A stretch of DNA of 64,000 nucleotides from G963422745 sp963422745 (lineage in GTDB: Bacteria; Actinomycetota; Acidimicrobiia; Acidimicrobiales; Aldehydirespiratoraceae), in contig OY730477.1 in NCBI GenBank assembly GCA_963422745.1, forward strand, positions 992,001 through 1,056,000, given 5' to 3'. Both the position numbers and the translations under genes were made by a program. The notes beneath the pieces were generated by a model. That model was not told the origin of the DNA and searched no databases. It was given only the letters and a program-made list of their open reading frames with translations. Shown piece by piece: positions 1 through 9,900 of this stretch. Numbering within the stretch: the first letter of the stretch is position 1; each line of letters begins with the position of its first letter.

Positions 1-110
1 ACGGCACTCGCAGCCCTGAGATCGGTGTGGCACCAGCCAGACTCTGTTTACTACATCTAGTGCATCCGCTCGTGCACGAAGTAGGGCGAGCGGGTCCTTA
101 ATCCGACCCT

Positions 111-2921
111 TCAGTCAGCTTTGGGGATGATTGCGGGTGCGTAGTTGGGTCCGGGGCCCCAGCCACCGGCCACACCGCTACTGCTGACCGCTTTGACCCG
201 GTAGTAGTACTCGGCGCCGGGTGTTAACCCTGAAATTTGGTCAACAAATAAAGCCGTGCTGGTATCGCCTATCTTGCGGTACGGTTGACCGGCTATTGCT
301 GCTCGCCGGTATATTTCATAGCTGGCAACATCTCCATCTGGCACTGTCCATGACACAGATACATGGTCAACGCCCACCGTAGTGGTGAGCCCTCCAACGG
401 CGGGAATGATTGCGTGTGCGTAGTTGGAACCGGGCCCCCAACCACCAGCCAGGCCGTTGGTTCCAACCGCTTTGACCCGGTAGTAGTACTCGACGCCGGG
501 CGTCAACTTCGAAGTGGGGTCTACGAACGAAGCTGTGCTGGTATCGCCTATCTTGCGGTACGGTTGACCGGCTATTGCTGCTCGCCGGTATATTTCATAG
601 CTGGAAACATCACCCTGAGGGGCCTCCCAGGACAACGCCACACCATCAGCACCAACCGCAGCGATAAGCCCTCCAACGGCGGGAATGATTGCGGGTGCGT
701 AGTTGGGTCCGGGGCCCCAGCCGCCAACCACATCGCTGGAACCCACGGCTTTGACCCGGTAGTAGTACTCGACACCGGGCGTCAATCCCGAAATTGGGTC
801 TTCAAACGATGCCGTGCTGGTATTGCCGACCTTGCGGTACGGTTGACCGGCTACTGCCGCACGCCGATGCACTTCATAGCTCACCACATCACCGGACGGC
901 ACCTTCCAGGATAAAGACGCACCATCGGGACCAACCAATGCAGCAAGATCCTTGACGGCGGGAATGATTGCGTGTGCGTAGTTGGAACCGGGCCCCCAAC
1001 CACCAGCCAGGCCGCTGGTTCCAACCGCTTTGACCCAGTAGTAGTACTCGACGCCGGGCGTCAACTTCGAAGTGGGGTCTACGAACGAAGCTGTGCTGGT
1101 ATCGCCTATCTTGCGGTACGGTTGACCGGCTACTGCCGCACGCCGGTAAACCTCATAACCCTTCACATCACCCTCCGGAACCGACCAAGACACAGATACA
1201 GCACCGGCACTAGGCTGAGCCTCGAGGTGGTCAACGGCAGGTATTGAGACAGTCGTAACTTCACTATCAGGTCCTACCATATCCAAATTGTTGACTGCTT
1301 TGACCCGGTACTCGTATTGCATCCCTGGGAGCAACTCTGCAATTGGATGATCAAACGAGCTAACAGAAGGGTTACCGATCAGGCTGAAGGTTTCACCCGT
1401 TGACTTTTTTCGGCGGAACACACGGTACCTATTTGCTCCCTCAGGTGGCGGCTCCCACGACAACCGGACGACCTTGGATTCGACACTAATATCAACCTTT
1501 CGAGGTGCACTCGGCGAGGTGGGATCCTCTGTCAAGATCTTGACGTCAAGATAAGCCTCTATCTCTTCAATGACCGAAAAGGCCAGGCGTAACGTGCGGT
1601 CCTCAAGATAGATACCGGAGCTGTGAACTCCAAGAGCTGTGCCCTTATGATTATAAAGTGGACTACCGCTATCACCGTGACGGATTCGGAGTTTCGGCCC
1701 CTCAACTGCAATAAAGACTGGGTCACAGACAAGTGCGTTCCACTGTCCATCATGACAGCGACCCCTATAGGCGATGTTCGTTACCTCACCACATGAGACC
1801 TTAGCTCGAGAACCAGTCATGCATACATATTCACCCAACATATCAGCACGCTTCATTATGCCCGTGACATCACACACCCTTTTGGCGTTCTCACCGCACC
1901 AGTAGTCATCTCGGAGATCATATGCAATACCAGCAGGGATCCGATTGAATTGAGCATCAGCTGTCTTGCTAGGCCAACCCTTCACATACGGAAGTTGTAT
2001 CCAATTATTTGATGGACCACCGGGATGAAAATATCCATTGTCAGGGCAATGACCCGCCGTAACGACCCCGTAGTATCCGCCCACCTGCTTCGCTGCAAAC
2101 CCGCTGGTACAAGACTTGAAAGCACTACCACCCAAGATATCGGTAATCGTCGTATCTACGGATACATCCGTGGACTGTTCAGACACCCGTGCTTCTAGGA
2201 CTTTCACTGGTACACCAACATGACCTGTCCACACTTGAGACAACCGATCCGACTCCGGCTCCAGCACCGAATCAGCCATGGAATCCCGGAAGGCACCCGA
2301 ACCCCGCCTAACGCGGCTAGGCATCGCCAGAGCAACACCAATCTCAATTCTATTGGCCTCCAAATCCACCGCGGAGAATACCACCCTGGAAGAACCCAAC
2401 AAATCACCCTGATCATCCTCGACCAGACTCCGAGCCCACTCAGCAGCAAACCGACGCTCCGCTGCTTCCAGCTCCTCAAGACTGTGAACCGCACCCGTAC
2501 GGATCTTGACATCAGAAAATCCAGCAGCGATCTCAGCAGCCTCATCGTTCGGAGGCGCGTCACCCACCAACCAGACCCACGCCTCAAAGCTACTGCCATG
2601 ATCAATCCCCCAACCAGCCACCCGTGAACCTTCAACTTCACGAATCGTCGCCATTGCAGCCTGCAACACGCTGATCCGATCCAAACGGCGCTCAGCCTCA
2701 TCAGCACTCACCGAATAGTCACGTGCATAGGACGCCACGACAAGATCAACCGAACGGCTCGGCGAAGGATCAACAACATCAGCAGTCGACTCAACAACGT
2801 CGCTCACCTGGGCTTGAGGAGCCTCAACCGACCCCGAAGAAGAAACGTCCGCCGACCCACCCAACCACAGCGACACCGCTGCTACCAGCCCCCGAACCCA
2901 CACGCCACCCAGCATACCCAT
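111..2921 (-). CDS. Secreted S1-type serine protease with five FnIII repeats
   Basis: 936 residues. A short hydrophobic N-terminus (about residues 1-22) looks like a signal peptide. A pro-region follows (about 55-260) with blocks SYARDYSVSADEAERRL and IRTGAVHSLEELEAAERRF that recur in every paralogue here. The trypsin-like domain shows TAGHC (His about 291), DAQFNR (Asp about 322) and GDSGSP (Ser about 418). Five FnIII modules of about 90 residues fill the C-terminal half, most ending in a variant of LTPGVEYYYRVKAV plus GGWGPG. An exported protease with a pro-peptide, as in the streptogrisin/alpha-lytic group, is a reasonable inference; the substrate is unknown. FnIII modules 2-5 are close to identical in DNA, so the array probably changes length by recombination. 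The start is ATG 2921; an in-frame ATG lies two codons later. Confidence 0.85.
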   Translation of the reverse strand: MGMLGGVWVRGLVAAVSLWLGGSADVSSSGSVEAPQAQVSDVVESTADVVDPSPSRSVDLVVASYARDYSVSADEAERRLDRISVLQAAMATIREVEGSRVAGWGIDHGSSFEAWVWLVGDAPPNDEAAEIAAGFSDVKIRTGAVHSLEELEAAERRFAAEWARSLVEDDQGDLLGSSRVVFSAVDLEANRIEIGVALAMPSRVRRGSGAFRDSMADSVLEPESDRLSQVWTGHVGVPVKVLEARVSEQSTDVSVDTTITDILGGSAFKSCTSGFAAKQVGGYYGVVTAGHCPDNGYFHPGGPSNNWIQLPYVKGWPSKTADAQFNRIPAGIAYDLRDDYWCGENAKRVCDVTGIMKRADMLGEYVCMTGSRAKVSCGEVTNIAYRGRCHDGQWNALVCDPVFIAVEGPKLRIRHGDSGSPLYNHKGTALGVHSSGIYLEDRTLRLAFSVIEEIEAYLDVKILTEDPTSPSAPRKVDISVESKVVRLSWEPPPEGANRYRVFRRKKSTGETFSLIGNPSVSSFDHPIAELLPGMQYEYRVKAVNNLDMVGPDSEVTTVSIPAVDHLEAQPSAGAVSVSWSVPEGDVKGYEVYRRAAVAGQPYRKIGDTSTASFVDPTSKLTPGVEYYYWVKAVGTSGLAGGWGPGSNYAHAIIPAVKDLAALVGPDGASLSWKVPSGDVVSYEVHRRAAVAGQPYRKVGNTSTASFEDPISGLTPGVEYYYRVKAVGSSDVVGGWGPGPNYAPAIIPAVGGLIAAVGADGVALSWEAPQGDVSSYEIYRRAAIAGQPYRKIGDTSTASFVDPTSKLTPGVEYYYRVKAVGTNGLAGGWGPGSNYAHAIIPAVGGLTTTVGVDHVSVSWTVPDGDVASYEIYRRAAIAGQPYRKIGDTSTALFVDQISGLTPGAEYYYRVKAVSSSGVAGGWGPGPNYAPAIIPKAD

Positions 2922-3360
2922 TCACGCAACCCGGCAAGAATGGACAAGCGAACCTCACAACCCGTGCCGCACCTCTAGCCCCTAGACGTCTGAGGAGGAG
3001 ACTTCTGTCCGAGGTACAGCTCACGCTACGGTCCGGCGTTAGCGCCGATGCCCGAACCCATGACAACGCAGCGGTGATACCCTCAGGTGACGAAGGTCTG
3101 AGATTCCGAGCCCATGCGGCCAGCACGGGAGTCTCCATCCTACTGAGGTATTCGCGGCCAGCATTTTGGCCTGAAGTCTGGTTTGGATGAACTCGGTGGC
3201 TAAGAAGGCGCCAGCTTCGGTCCAAGTGACACTAGCCCGACCGGGCCGCCCGGCAGCCTTGCAACGCGCAGCTCTAACGGATGGAACTGTCATAATAGAT
3301 GGAAGTGTTCAGTGACCGTATCGCATGAATTCCATGGCCTCAGTCACGGTCTTCAGTGGG
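2922..3360. repeat. Protease upstream region, one of two related copies
   Basis: No gene is seen in these 439 bases. About 3050-3180 matches about 5915-6040, the region upstream of the second protease gene; both contain a stretch reading roughly CCCTCAGGTGACGAAG followed by CTGAGGTATTC. The short motif around GATGGAACTGTC near 3280-3310 is related to motifs at about 6079 and 6149. The matching upstream regions suggest that the two protease genes arose by tandem duplication together with their promoter DNA. Confidence 0.6.
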
Positions 3361-5922
3361 CTATGGAATGACTGCGCGTGTGTAGTTGGGTCCGGGGCCC
3401 CAGCCACCGGCCACACCACTGGAACCAACCGCTTTTACCCTGTAGTAGTACTCAACACCCGGCGTCAACCCAGCAATCGGATCCCAATAATACGGAACCT
3501 TGCGCTGTGCAATCTCAACATAGGCTTCGCCCGGCCTCGCAACACGACGAAACACCCTAAAGCTAGCCACATCTCCGACCGGTTTCTCCCATGAAAAAGT
3601 TACACCATTAGAATACACGGTAGTCTTCAAACCTGTAACAGCGGGCACCGTTGATTGTACGTAGTTGGAACCGGGTCCCCAGCTGCCTACTACACCGCTG
3701 GAACCTACGGCTTTGATCCTGTAGTAGTACTCAACACCGGGCGTTAGTCCCGAAATTGGGTCAACAAACGAAGCCTTCTTGGTATCGACGACCTTGCGGT
3801 ATGGTTGACCGGCTATTGCTGCTCGCCGGTATACCTCATAACCCTCCACATCACCGGACGGCACCGTCCATGACACAGACACAGCATCAGCACCAACCGC
3901 AGCGGTAAGACCCCCAACGGCGGGAATGACTGCGCGTGCGTAGTTAGGTCCGGGGCCCCAGCTACCGGCCACATCGCTGGAATCCACGGCTTTGATCCGG
4001 TAGTAGTACTCAACACCGGGCGTCAACTTCGAAGTAGGATCAACAAATGTAGTTGTGCTGGTATCTCCCGTCTTGCGGTATGGTTGATCGGCTATTGCTG
4101 CTCGCCGGTATATCTCATAGCCACCAATATCACCATCTGGCACTGTCCACGACACAGACACAGCATCAGCATCAACCACTGCAGCAAGACCCCCAACAGC
4201 AGGTATTGAGACAATCATAACCTCACTATCAGGCCCTACCATATCCAAGTTATTGACTGCTTTGACCCGGTACTCGTATTCCATCCCTGGGAGCAACTCT
4301 GCAACAGGATGCTCAAACGAGTGAGCAGAAGTGTCACCGATCAGGCTGAAGGTTTCACCCGTTGACCTTTTCCGGCGAAACACACGGTACTTGTATGCCC
4401 CCTCAGGCGGCGGCTCCCACGACAACCTGACCATCTTGGACTCAATCCCAACATCAACCTTTCGAGGAGCACTCGGCGGGGTGGGATCCTCTGTCAAGAT
4501 CTTGACGTCAAGAAAGGCCTCTATCTCCTCAATCACCGAAATGACGATGCCCTCCGCGCCGTCTGACCAGACCAAGTGTAAGCTTCTGATTCCGTAAGCT
4601 GCACCCTCATAGTTGTACCATGGAGAACCGCTATCACCGCTTCGGGATCGGATCTCCGGCCCCTTAACTATGACAAAGACCGGATCACAGACAAATAAAT
4701 CGCTCCACGTTTTTTCATAGCAAAGACCAGTACTAGCGATATGCGTTACCTCACCACATGACACCTTGGTTCGAGAACCAGTGCTGCACACATAGTCACC
4801 TAACATGTCGACACGCTTCATTATACCAGTAACATCACATACCTCTTCTGCGTTCTCACCGCACCAATAGTCATCCCGGAGATCATATGCAATACCAGCA
4901 GGGATCCGATTGAACTGAGCATCAACCCTCTTATTGACCCCACCTTTCACATAGGGAAGTTGTATCCAACTAACAAATGGACCACCGGGATGAAAATATC
5001 CATTGTCAGGGCAATGACCCGCCGTAACAAGCCCGTAGTCTCCTCCGATCTGCTTCGCCGCAAACCCACTGGTACAAGACTTGAAAGCAGCACCACCCAA
5101 TATATCGGTAGTCCTTGTATTTGTGGATAGCTTCGTGGACTGTTGAAACGCCCGCGCACCTGAAACCTTTACCGGCACACCAACATGACCTGTCCACAAT
5201 TCAGACAACCGCTCCGACTCCGTGTCCAGCACCGAATCAGCCATGGAATCCTGAACAGCACCCGAACCCCGCCTAACCCGGCTCGATACCGTCAGATCAA
5301 CACCAATCTCAATACCATTGGCCTCCAAGTCCACCGCGGAGAACACCACCCTGGAAGAACCCAACAAATCACTCCGGTCATCTCCAGCCAGACTCCGCGC
5401 CCACTCAGCAGCAAACCGACGCTGCGCCGCCTCCAACTTCTTGAGGCTGTGAACCGCACCCGTACGGATCACCACATCAGAAAACCCAGCCGCGATCTCA
5501 GCAGCCTCATTGCTTGGTTGTTCGTCACTGGTCAACCAAACCCACGCGCCGAAATCCTCACCATGGTCAATCCCCCAACCAGCCAGCCGATCATCCTCAA
5601 CTTCACGAATCGTCGCCATCGCAGCCTGCAACACGCTGATTCGATCCAATCGCCGCTCAGCCTCATCAGCACTCACCGAATAATCGCGCGCGTACGACTT
5701 CACCACAAAGTTCGCCGAATGACCCGGCGAAGGATCAACAACATCAGCAGTCGACCCGACAACGTCGCTCACCTCGGCTTGAGGAGCCTCAACCGCCTCC
5801 GAAGAAGAAACCTCCGCCGACCCGAACCACAACAAGCCCGCTGCTACCAGCCCCAAAACTAGCACACCACCCAACATACCCATTATCGCAACGCGGTAAA
5901 ACGCCGATGACCGAACCCCCAT
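3361..5922 (-). CDS. Secreted S1-type serine protease with four FnIII repeats
   Basis: 853 residues, a close paralogue of the gene at 111-2921 and in the same direction. It has a hydrophobic N-terminus, the pro-region blocks SYARDYSVSADEAERRL and IRTGAVHSLKKLEAAQRRF, then a trypsin-like domain with TAGHC, DAQFNR and GDSGSP, so the His-Asp-Ser triad is intact. Four FnIII modules follow; the last (TGLKTTVYSNGV) resembles the modules of the proteases at 42-52 kb more than its own neighbours, which suggests exchange between paralogues. ATG 5883 (MGMLGGVLV) matches the start of the neighbouring paralogue and may be the real start rather than 5922. Function as an exported protease is inferred from the motifs. 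Confidence 0.83.
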   Translation of the reverse strand: MGVRSSAFYRVAIMGMLGGVLVLGLVAAGLLWFGSAEVSSSEAVEAPQAEVSDVVGSTADVVDPSPGHSANFVVKSYARDYSVSADEAERRLDRISVLQAAMATIREVEDDRLAGWGIDHGEDFGAWVWLTSDEQPSNEAAEIAAGFSDVVIRTGAVHSLKKLEAAQRRFAAEWARSLAGDDRSDLLGSSRVVFSAVDLEANGIEIGVDLTVSSRVRRGSGAVQDSMADSVLDTESERLSELWTGHVGVPVKVSGARAFQQSTKLSTNTRTTDILGGAAFKSCTSGFAAKQIGGDYGLVTAGHCPDNGYFHPGGPFVSWIQLPYVKGGVNKRVDAQFNRIPAGIAYDLRDDYWCGENAEEVCDVTGIMKRVDMLGDYVCSTGSRTKVSCGEVTHIASTGLCYEKTWSDLFVCDPVFVIVKGPEIRSRSGDSGSPWYNYEGAAYGIRSLHLVWSDGAEGIVISVIEEIEAFLDVKILTEDPTPPSAPRKVDVGIESKMVRLSWEPPPEGAYKYRVFRRKRSTGETFSLIGDTSAHSFEHPVAELLPGMEYEYRVKAVNNLDMVGPDSEVMIVSIPAVGGLAAVVDADAVSVSWTVPDGDIGGYEIYRRAAIADQPYRKTGDTSTTTFVDPTSKLTPGVEYYYRIKAVDSSDVAGSWGPGPNYARAVIPAVGGLTAAVGADAVSVSWTVPSGDVEGYEVYRRAAIAGQPYRKVVDTKKASFVDPISGLTPGVEYYYRIKAVGSSGVVGSWGPGSNYVQSTVPAVTGLKTTVYSNGVTFSWEKPVGDVASFRVFRRVARPGEAYVEIAQRKVPYYWDPIAGLTPGVEYYYRVKAVGSSGVAGGWGPGPNYTRAVIP

Positions 5923-6249
5923 GAGAGCACATATCGGTGAAGCCCTCAGGTGACGAAGCTCTGAGACTCCGAGCTCATGCGGGCCTGCACAGGAATCTCC
6001 ATCCCAACTGAGGTATTCACAGCCAGCATATCGGCCCCGGCCCGTCCGCCCGCCCCGGCAGGCGTGCGCCGCCCCTCGCTGTAATGGATGGAACCGTCTG
6101 TGACCCTTAGGTGGTTGCGGCGTGGCAACCTTGAGCCCCTCGCCCCCCGGCTGTAATGGATGGAGCCGTCTGTGACCATGACGTCAACAGATCGGCAGAT
6201 CTCTCGGTCATCATTGGGACATTCCCGCAAAGTTTGATCTGATTGCACC
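5923..6249. repeat. Intergenic region with short direct repeats
   Basis: No gene is seen. The block TGTAATGGATGGA-CCGTCTGTGACC occurs twice, at about 6079 and 6149, and a weaker form occurs near 3280. The first 120 bases match the DNA upstream of the other protease gene. The region lies between divergent genes (protease to the left, enoyl-CoA hydratase to the right) and should hold both promoters, but no clear -35/-10 pair stands out. Confidence 0.5.
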
Positions 6250-7071
6250 ATGCAACAGCACAGCGACGATCTGATTTGTTTAGACAAGCCCCGTCCTCAC
6301 ACCACCGTGATCACAATGAACCGGCCCGAGCGCATGAACTCAATGGCCTTTGACCTGATGATCCTGCTGCATGAAGCGTTCGAGCAGGTCGGTGCTGACA
6401 ACGACACGACCTGCGTTGTGCTAACCGGTACCGGAAGCGGTTTTTGTTCGGGTGCGGACACCAGCGGCGATTCCACCCCGCCGCCAAACATCAACAACAT
6501 GACCCTGACCCGAATCGCAACGAAAGCGATGACCGTGCTCGCTGATCTTGTGCCAGCCATGCAACGAATGCCTCAACCCGTGATCTGCGCGGTGAACGGC
6601 GCGGCGATTGGTGGCGGCATGTGCCTCACGCTGGGCTCCGATATCCGGATCGCCGGTGAATCCGCCTATTTTCGGGCCGCGGGGATCAACAATGGGCTGA
6701 CTGCCACCGAACTGGGGCTCAGTTTTCTACTTCCCCGCGCCATCGGATCGTCGAGGGCGTTCGAGTTCATGCTCTCCGGACGCGATATCAACGCGGCCGA
6801 AGCCGCGGTTATCGGCTTGGTGTCCAAAGTGGTACCCGACGATGAACTGCTCACTGAGGCACTGGACCTCGCTGAGCAAATCAACGGTTGGAGCACCCAA
6901 GGAACCGCTCTCACCAAGCGCGTGATGTGGGCCGGACTCGAGACGGCCAGCTTGAGAGCTGCGATCGAACTGGAGACACACACGCAGCTCTTCGTGCGCT
7001 TAACCACCAACAACTTCGAAGAGGCTGTGCGGGCACGCAAACAGGGTCGTCCCCCGGTATTTGAGGACTGA
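6250..7071 (+). CDS. Enoyl-CoA hydratase/isomerase family protein
   Basis: 273 residues, normal length for a crotonase-fold enzyme. The N-terminal strand TVITMNRPERMNSM, the oxyanion-hole segment GSGFCSGADTSG and the block NGAAIGGGMCLTLGSDIRIAGE followed by LTATELGLSFLLPRAIG are typical. The Glu in TELG sits where crotonases keep a catalytic acid; the first catalytic Glu of true hydratases is less clear, because the GGGMCL segment has no acidic residue there, so isomerase or another crotonase activity is possible. It probably acts in fatty-acid or aromatic acyl-CoA breakdown. It starts at ATG 6250 and stands alone between tandem repeats. Confidence 0.9.
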   Translation: MQQHSDDLICLDKPRPHTTVITMNRPERMNSMAFDLMILLHEAFEQVGADNDTTCVVLTGTGSGFCSGADTSGDSTPPPNINNMTLTRIATKAMTVLADLVPAMQRMPQPVICAVNGAAIGGGMCLTLGSDIRIAGESAYFRAAGINNGLTATELGLSFLLPRAIGSSRAFEFMLSGRDINAAEAAVIGLVSKVVPDDELLTEALDLAEQINGWSTQGTALTKRVMWAGLETASLRAAIELETHTQLFVRLTTNNFEEAVRARKQGRPPVFED

Positions 7072-7125
7072 CATCGCACTGCGGGGTGGCATCGCACTGC
7101 GGGGTGGCATCGCACTGCGGGGTGG
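7072..7125. repeat. 18-bp tandem repeat, three copies, after a stop codon
   Basis: Three perfect head-to-tail copies of CATCGCACTGCGGGGTGG begin directly after the stop of the enoyl-CoA hydratase gene. The rest of the 130-base gap to the next gene has no recognisable feature. Confidence 0.9.
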
Positions 7126-7201
7126 CTATAGGTGATTCTGTTCGCCGTGAACTTGTTCGCTCGAGCTAGTTTGTAGGCGTCAGGTGTTATCGGGCCCGGC
7201 G

Positions 7202-8257
7202 TCAGCTATCGGCTGAACATGTGTTGTCGGCATCGAGTTCGCCAATAATGTCAACAAGGGTTCCCAGGCAGTCGAGTCGTTCATCCAGCGTGTCACCCGA
7301 TGGCGTAACCCGCAGGACGTTGATCCCGCAGTCGCGGTATTCGCGGAGTCTGCGGAGGATCTCGGTGCGCGGTCCGATCAGGTTCTGCCCCAGGCCTATT
7401 TCGATCGGTACCCGTTCGCCAGCCGCTTGGCGATCACCGGCGAGCCAAAGACGTTGAACCTCGGCCACGTCCGTGCCGTATCCCTGTCGTTCGAAGGCGT
7501 TGTTGTAGAAGTTCGTTTGGGCCGAACCCATCGCACCGAACGTGAATGCGAACCCGGCGGCGTGACGCCGCCCCGCCTCGGCCACATCGTCGGTGATCTC
7601 GCAGCCGACCGACACGCTCAATTCCAGATCCGAAAGTGATCGCCCGGTTGTGGCGGCACCCGCTCGGAGCTCGTCCAAGAAGACGTCTGCGGTCTCACAG
7701 AAGAAAGAGTTGCCGATCCAACCGTCGGCGAGGGCTCCAGTGAGCCGAAGGTTGACGGGACCCAGCGAAGCCAGATGTATCGGAAGACTCACATGACGCG
7801 CGCCGAAACGTAGCGCCTTGCCTTCAGCACCGGGAAGCGGAATTGTATGGAACTCGCCTTCGTATACAAGGCGCTCCCCGCGACAGATCATCCGCAGGAT
7901 CTCAATCGTTTCGCGGGTTCTGGCGACGGGTTTGGCGAATTCGACGCCGTGCCATCCCTGTATTACCTGCGGACCGCTGGATCCCAGACCCAACACGAAC
8001 CGTCCGCCGGATAGCTCCTGCAAGGTCATTGCTGACATGGCGATCATGGTCGGCGAGCGCGTCCCGATCTGGACGATTCCCGAGGCGAGCCGTATCCGTT
8101 CCGTGACCACTGCCGCCGCAGCGAGCGGGGTCAGTGCGTCGTAGGCCCAGAACTCTGGAACCCAAACGGAGTCAATCCCGAGGCGCTCGGCCTCAATCAC
8201 ATAGTCGAGCCCTTCCCGGTTGATCGGCAACCCCCAGACACCGAGCTTCAGGGTCAC
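7202..8257 (-). CDS. LLM-class F420-dependent oxidoreductase
   Basis: 351 residues. A luciferase-like TIM barrel with the usual landmarks: LGIDSVWVPEFWAYD near the N-terminus, RIRLASGIVQIGTRSP, MTLQELSGGRFVLGLGSSGPQ, and ALADGWIGNSFF in the second half. Family members use F420 (some FMN) to reduce or oxidise small organic substrates; the substrate cannot be read from the sequence. Its ATG overlaps the stop of the upstream SRPBCC gene by 4 bases (8254-8257), so the two are probably translated together and may act on the same compound. Confidence 0.9.
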   Translation of the reverse strand: MTLKLGVWGLPINREGLDYVIEAERLGIDSVWVPEFWAYDALTPLAAAAVVTERIRLASGIVQIGTRSPTMIAMSAMTLQELSGGRFVLGLGSSGPQVIQGWHGVEFAKPVARTRETIEILRMICRGERLVYEGEFHTIPLPGAEGKALRFGARHVSLPIHLASLGPVNLRLTGALADGWIGNSFFCETADVFLDELRAGAATTGRSLSDLELSVSVGCEITDDVAEAGRRHAAGFAFTFGAMGSAQTNFYNNAFERQGYGTDVAEVQRLWLAGDRQAAGERVPIEIGLGQNLIGPRTEILRRLREYRDCGINVLRVTPSGDTLDERLDCLGTLVDIIGELDADNTCSADS

Positions 8258-8859
8258 GTCGACTCTGCGAGCTGTTTGATTCCTTGCAGCGTGCGGGTCA
8301 TGTTGGCGTGATGCTCGCCGATGCGGCGGTGGATGACACGAGGTTCCATCTCCACCGGCAGCGACGCGATTGCAGCCGTTAAACCCGAAGGGCCGGGCCC
8401 TATGGTCATCTCGAACCGGAGCACGACGCCTTCACCTGTGCGTGCTTTGTCTGCTTCACGTGTGTGTGCTTTGTCTGTTGGTGTCAGCGTGAACCACCAA
8501 CTCGCTCCTGGGTTGTTGGAATCGCTGGTGGCCCAGCCGAACACCTGGTTGTGTTCGAACCGGTTCACGAACAAGTCGACTTCCCATTCGCCGATTGCGT
8601 CGTGGCGGTTTCGGCCACGAAACACCGATCCCAGAGCTGGGCCTCCTGAGACCCAGCTAGCGCCCAGGAACTCTGTCGAAAACGCCGATGGTGCGTTGAT
8701 GTCGGTGACGGTTGACCACACGGTGGATATGTCGGCGTCTATCAGCGTTTCGACCCAGGTCCCCGGTCCGTCGGCCAGTGTTATCGGGTCGCTCGGGAGG
8801 CGCCGAAACGTACGCACGATGCCGTCGTTGCCGATCGTCTCGGTGCCGGACTCGGTCAT
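8254..8859 (-). CDS. SRPBCC family protein (START/polyketide-cyclase fold)
   Basis: 201 residues. WVETLIDADISTVWSTVTDINAP near the N-terminus and the strand pattern around GSVFRGRNRHDAIGEWEV and HNQVFGWATSDSNNPGASWWFTL are typical of the SRPBCC ligand-binding fold. A very similar domain forms the C-terminal half of the nitroreductase fusion at 60514-61659. Likely role: binding or processing a hydrophobic small molecule together with the co-translated LLM oxidoreductase (inference). The start ATG 8859 has GGAGAA just upstream; start and ribosome-binding region are the first unit of the 127-bp tandem repeat. Confidence 0.75.
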   Translation of the reverse strand: MTESGTETIGNDGIVRTFRRLPSDPITLADGPGTWVETLIDADISTVWSTVTDINAPSAFSTEFLGASWVSGGPALGSVFRGRNRHDAIGEWEVDLFVNRFEHNQVFGWATSDSNNPGASWWFTLTPTDKAHTREADKARTGEGVVLRFEMTIGPGPSGLTAAIASLPVEMEPRVIHRRIGEHHANMTRTLQGIKQLAEST

Positions 8860-9230
8860 GGCGTTCTCCTTTTCGGTGGCTCGAGCTGCCTGGCGCGGTG
8901 TGAATGTTGTGTCGCTGTAGTACTGGGGTGATTCGGCGTGGTCATGATCGGCTCCTGGGGGTCATGGGTGGGCAAGACTCGGTCATGGCGTTTTCGTTTT
9001 CGGTGGTTCGAGCTGCCTGGCGCGGTGTGAATGTTGTGTCGCTGTAGTGCCGGGGTGATTCGGCGTGGTCATGATCGGCTCCTGGGGGTCATGGGTGGGC
9101 AAGACTCGGTCATGGCGTTTTCGTTTTCGGTGGTTCGAGCTGCCTGGCGCGGTGTGAATGTTGTGTCGCTGTAGTGCCGGGGTGATTCGGCGTGGTCATG
9201 ATCGGCCGCTCGGCGGTCATGGGTGGGCAA
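8850..9230. repeat. 127-bp tandem repeat, three copies, spanning a gene start
   Basis: Copies start at about 8850, 8977 and 9104 (period 127) and differ at few positions. The first contains the ATG and ribosome-binding site of the SRPBCC gene; the other two repeat this start (reading MTES on the minus strand) without a gene body behind it. The array fills the whole gap to the thioesterase gene and slightly overlaps its 3' end, so the promoter region of the SRPBCC-LLM pair is probably present in several copies. Confidence 0.9.
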
Positions 9231-9621
9231 GGTAAGGCTTGAGTGCGGTGACAATATGGTCGGGGAAGCGGGTTGGTTTACCTTCGGTGGTCACCATGGC
9301 GGCGCGCACATCCTGGGTGGCGATCAACTCGTCTCCTCGCCAGAGTCGTTGTCGCCAAAGCGATGTCACCCGACGGAACTCCAAGATCTCGGTCTCGATT
9401 GTCAAACTGTCGCCCTCACCGGCGGATGCCAGGAACTTGGTGTTGATCTCCGACACCAAGATCGTGAGCCCGCTTTGTCGCATGGAGCCAAGCCCGCAGC
9501 CGACCTCGCTGAGCAACACCACCCTGGCGGTCTCGAAATATCCGACATAGACCGAATGGTTGACGTGGTTGTACGGATCGAGTTCGTAGAATCGGACGTC
9601 GACAACATATCTATGGGCCAT
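9217..9621 (-). CDS. Acyl-CoA thioesterase, hot-dog fold (4HBT family)
   Basis: 134 residues from ATG 9621. The motif FYELDPYNHVNHSVYVGYFETAR is the 4-hydroxybenzoyl-CoA thioesterase signature: Asp in the active site and HxNH before the long helix. Predicted to hydrolyse short or aromatic acyl-CoA thioesters. The frame stays open far upstream, but only through the repeats at 9639-9900, so the start is placed at MAHRY, where family similarity begins. No strong ribosome-binding site is visible. Confidence 0.85.
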   Translation of the reverse strand: MAHRYVVDVRFYELDPYNHVNHSVYVGYFETARVVLLSEVGCGLGSMRQSGLTILVSEINTKFLASAGEGDSLTIETEILEFRRVTSLWRQRLWRGDELIATQDVRAAMVTTEGKPTRFPDHIVTALKPYLAHP

Positions 9622-9638
9622 GAACGGTGACGCTACCC

Positions 9639-9900
9639 GTCTCCGTAGTGTCGATCGACAGCTGCGGCACTTGAGTTGCGCAGCGAACCGCAACGGTCTT
9701 GTTGAGGCGGGTGTATAGCGTCTCGGTAGTGTCGATCGACAGCTGCGGCACTTGAGTTTGCGCAGCGAACCGCAACGGTCTTGTTGAGGCGTGTGTGTAT
9801 GGCTACGCTCCTGAGCTATCGCTAGACCCGCTGACGTTGGTTGGGTGTGACTCGCCGGAATTCTAGGATCGCAGCGAACCGCAGCGGTCTTGTTGAGGTG
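9639..9900. repeat. 80-bp tandem repeat, two copies plus a partial third
   Basis: Units start near 9639 and 9719 (period 80) and contain GTGTCGATCGACAGCTGCGG and GCAGCGAACCGCAACGGTC. A partial copy of the second motif lies near 9872, and a diverged form near 11246. The array lies upstream of the thioesterase gene. Confidence 0.8.

Noticed and set aside
2204..2707. Long open frames antisense to or within the protease, restriction and metabolic genes
   Set aside because: They are shadow frames in GC-rich coding DNA, without family motifs or ribosome-binding sites.
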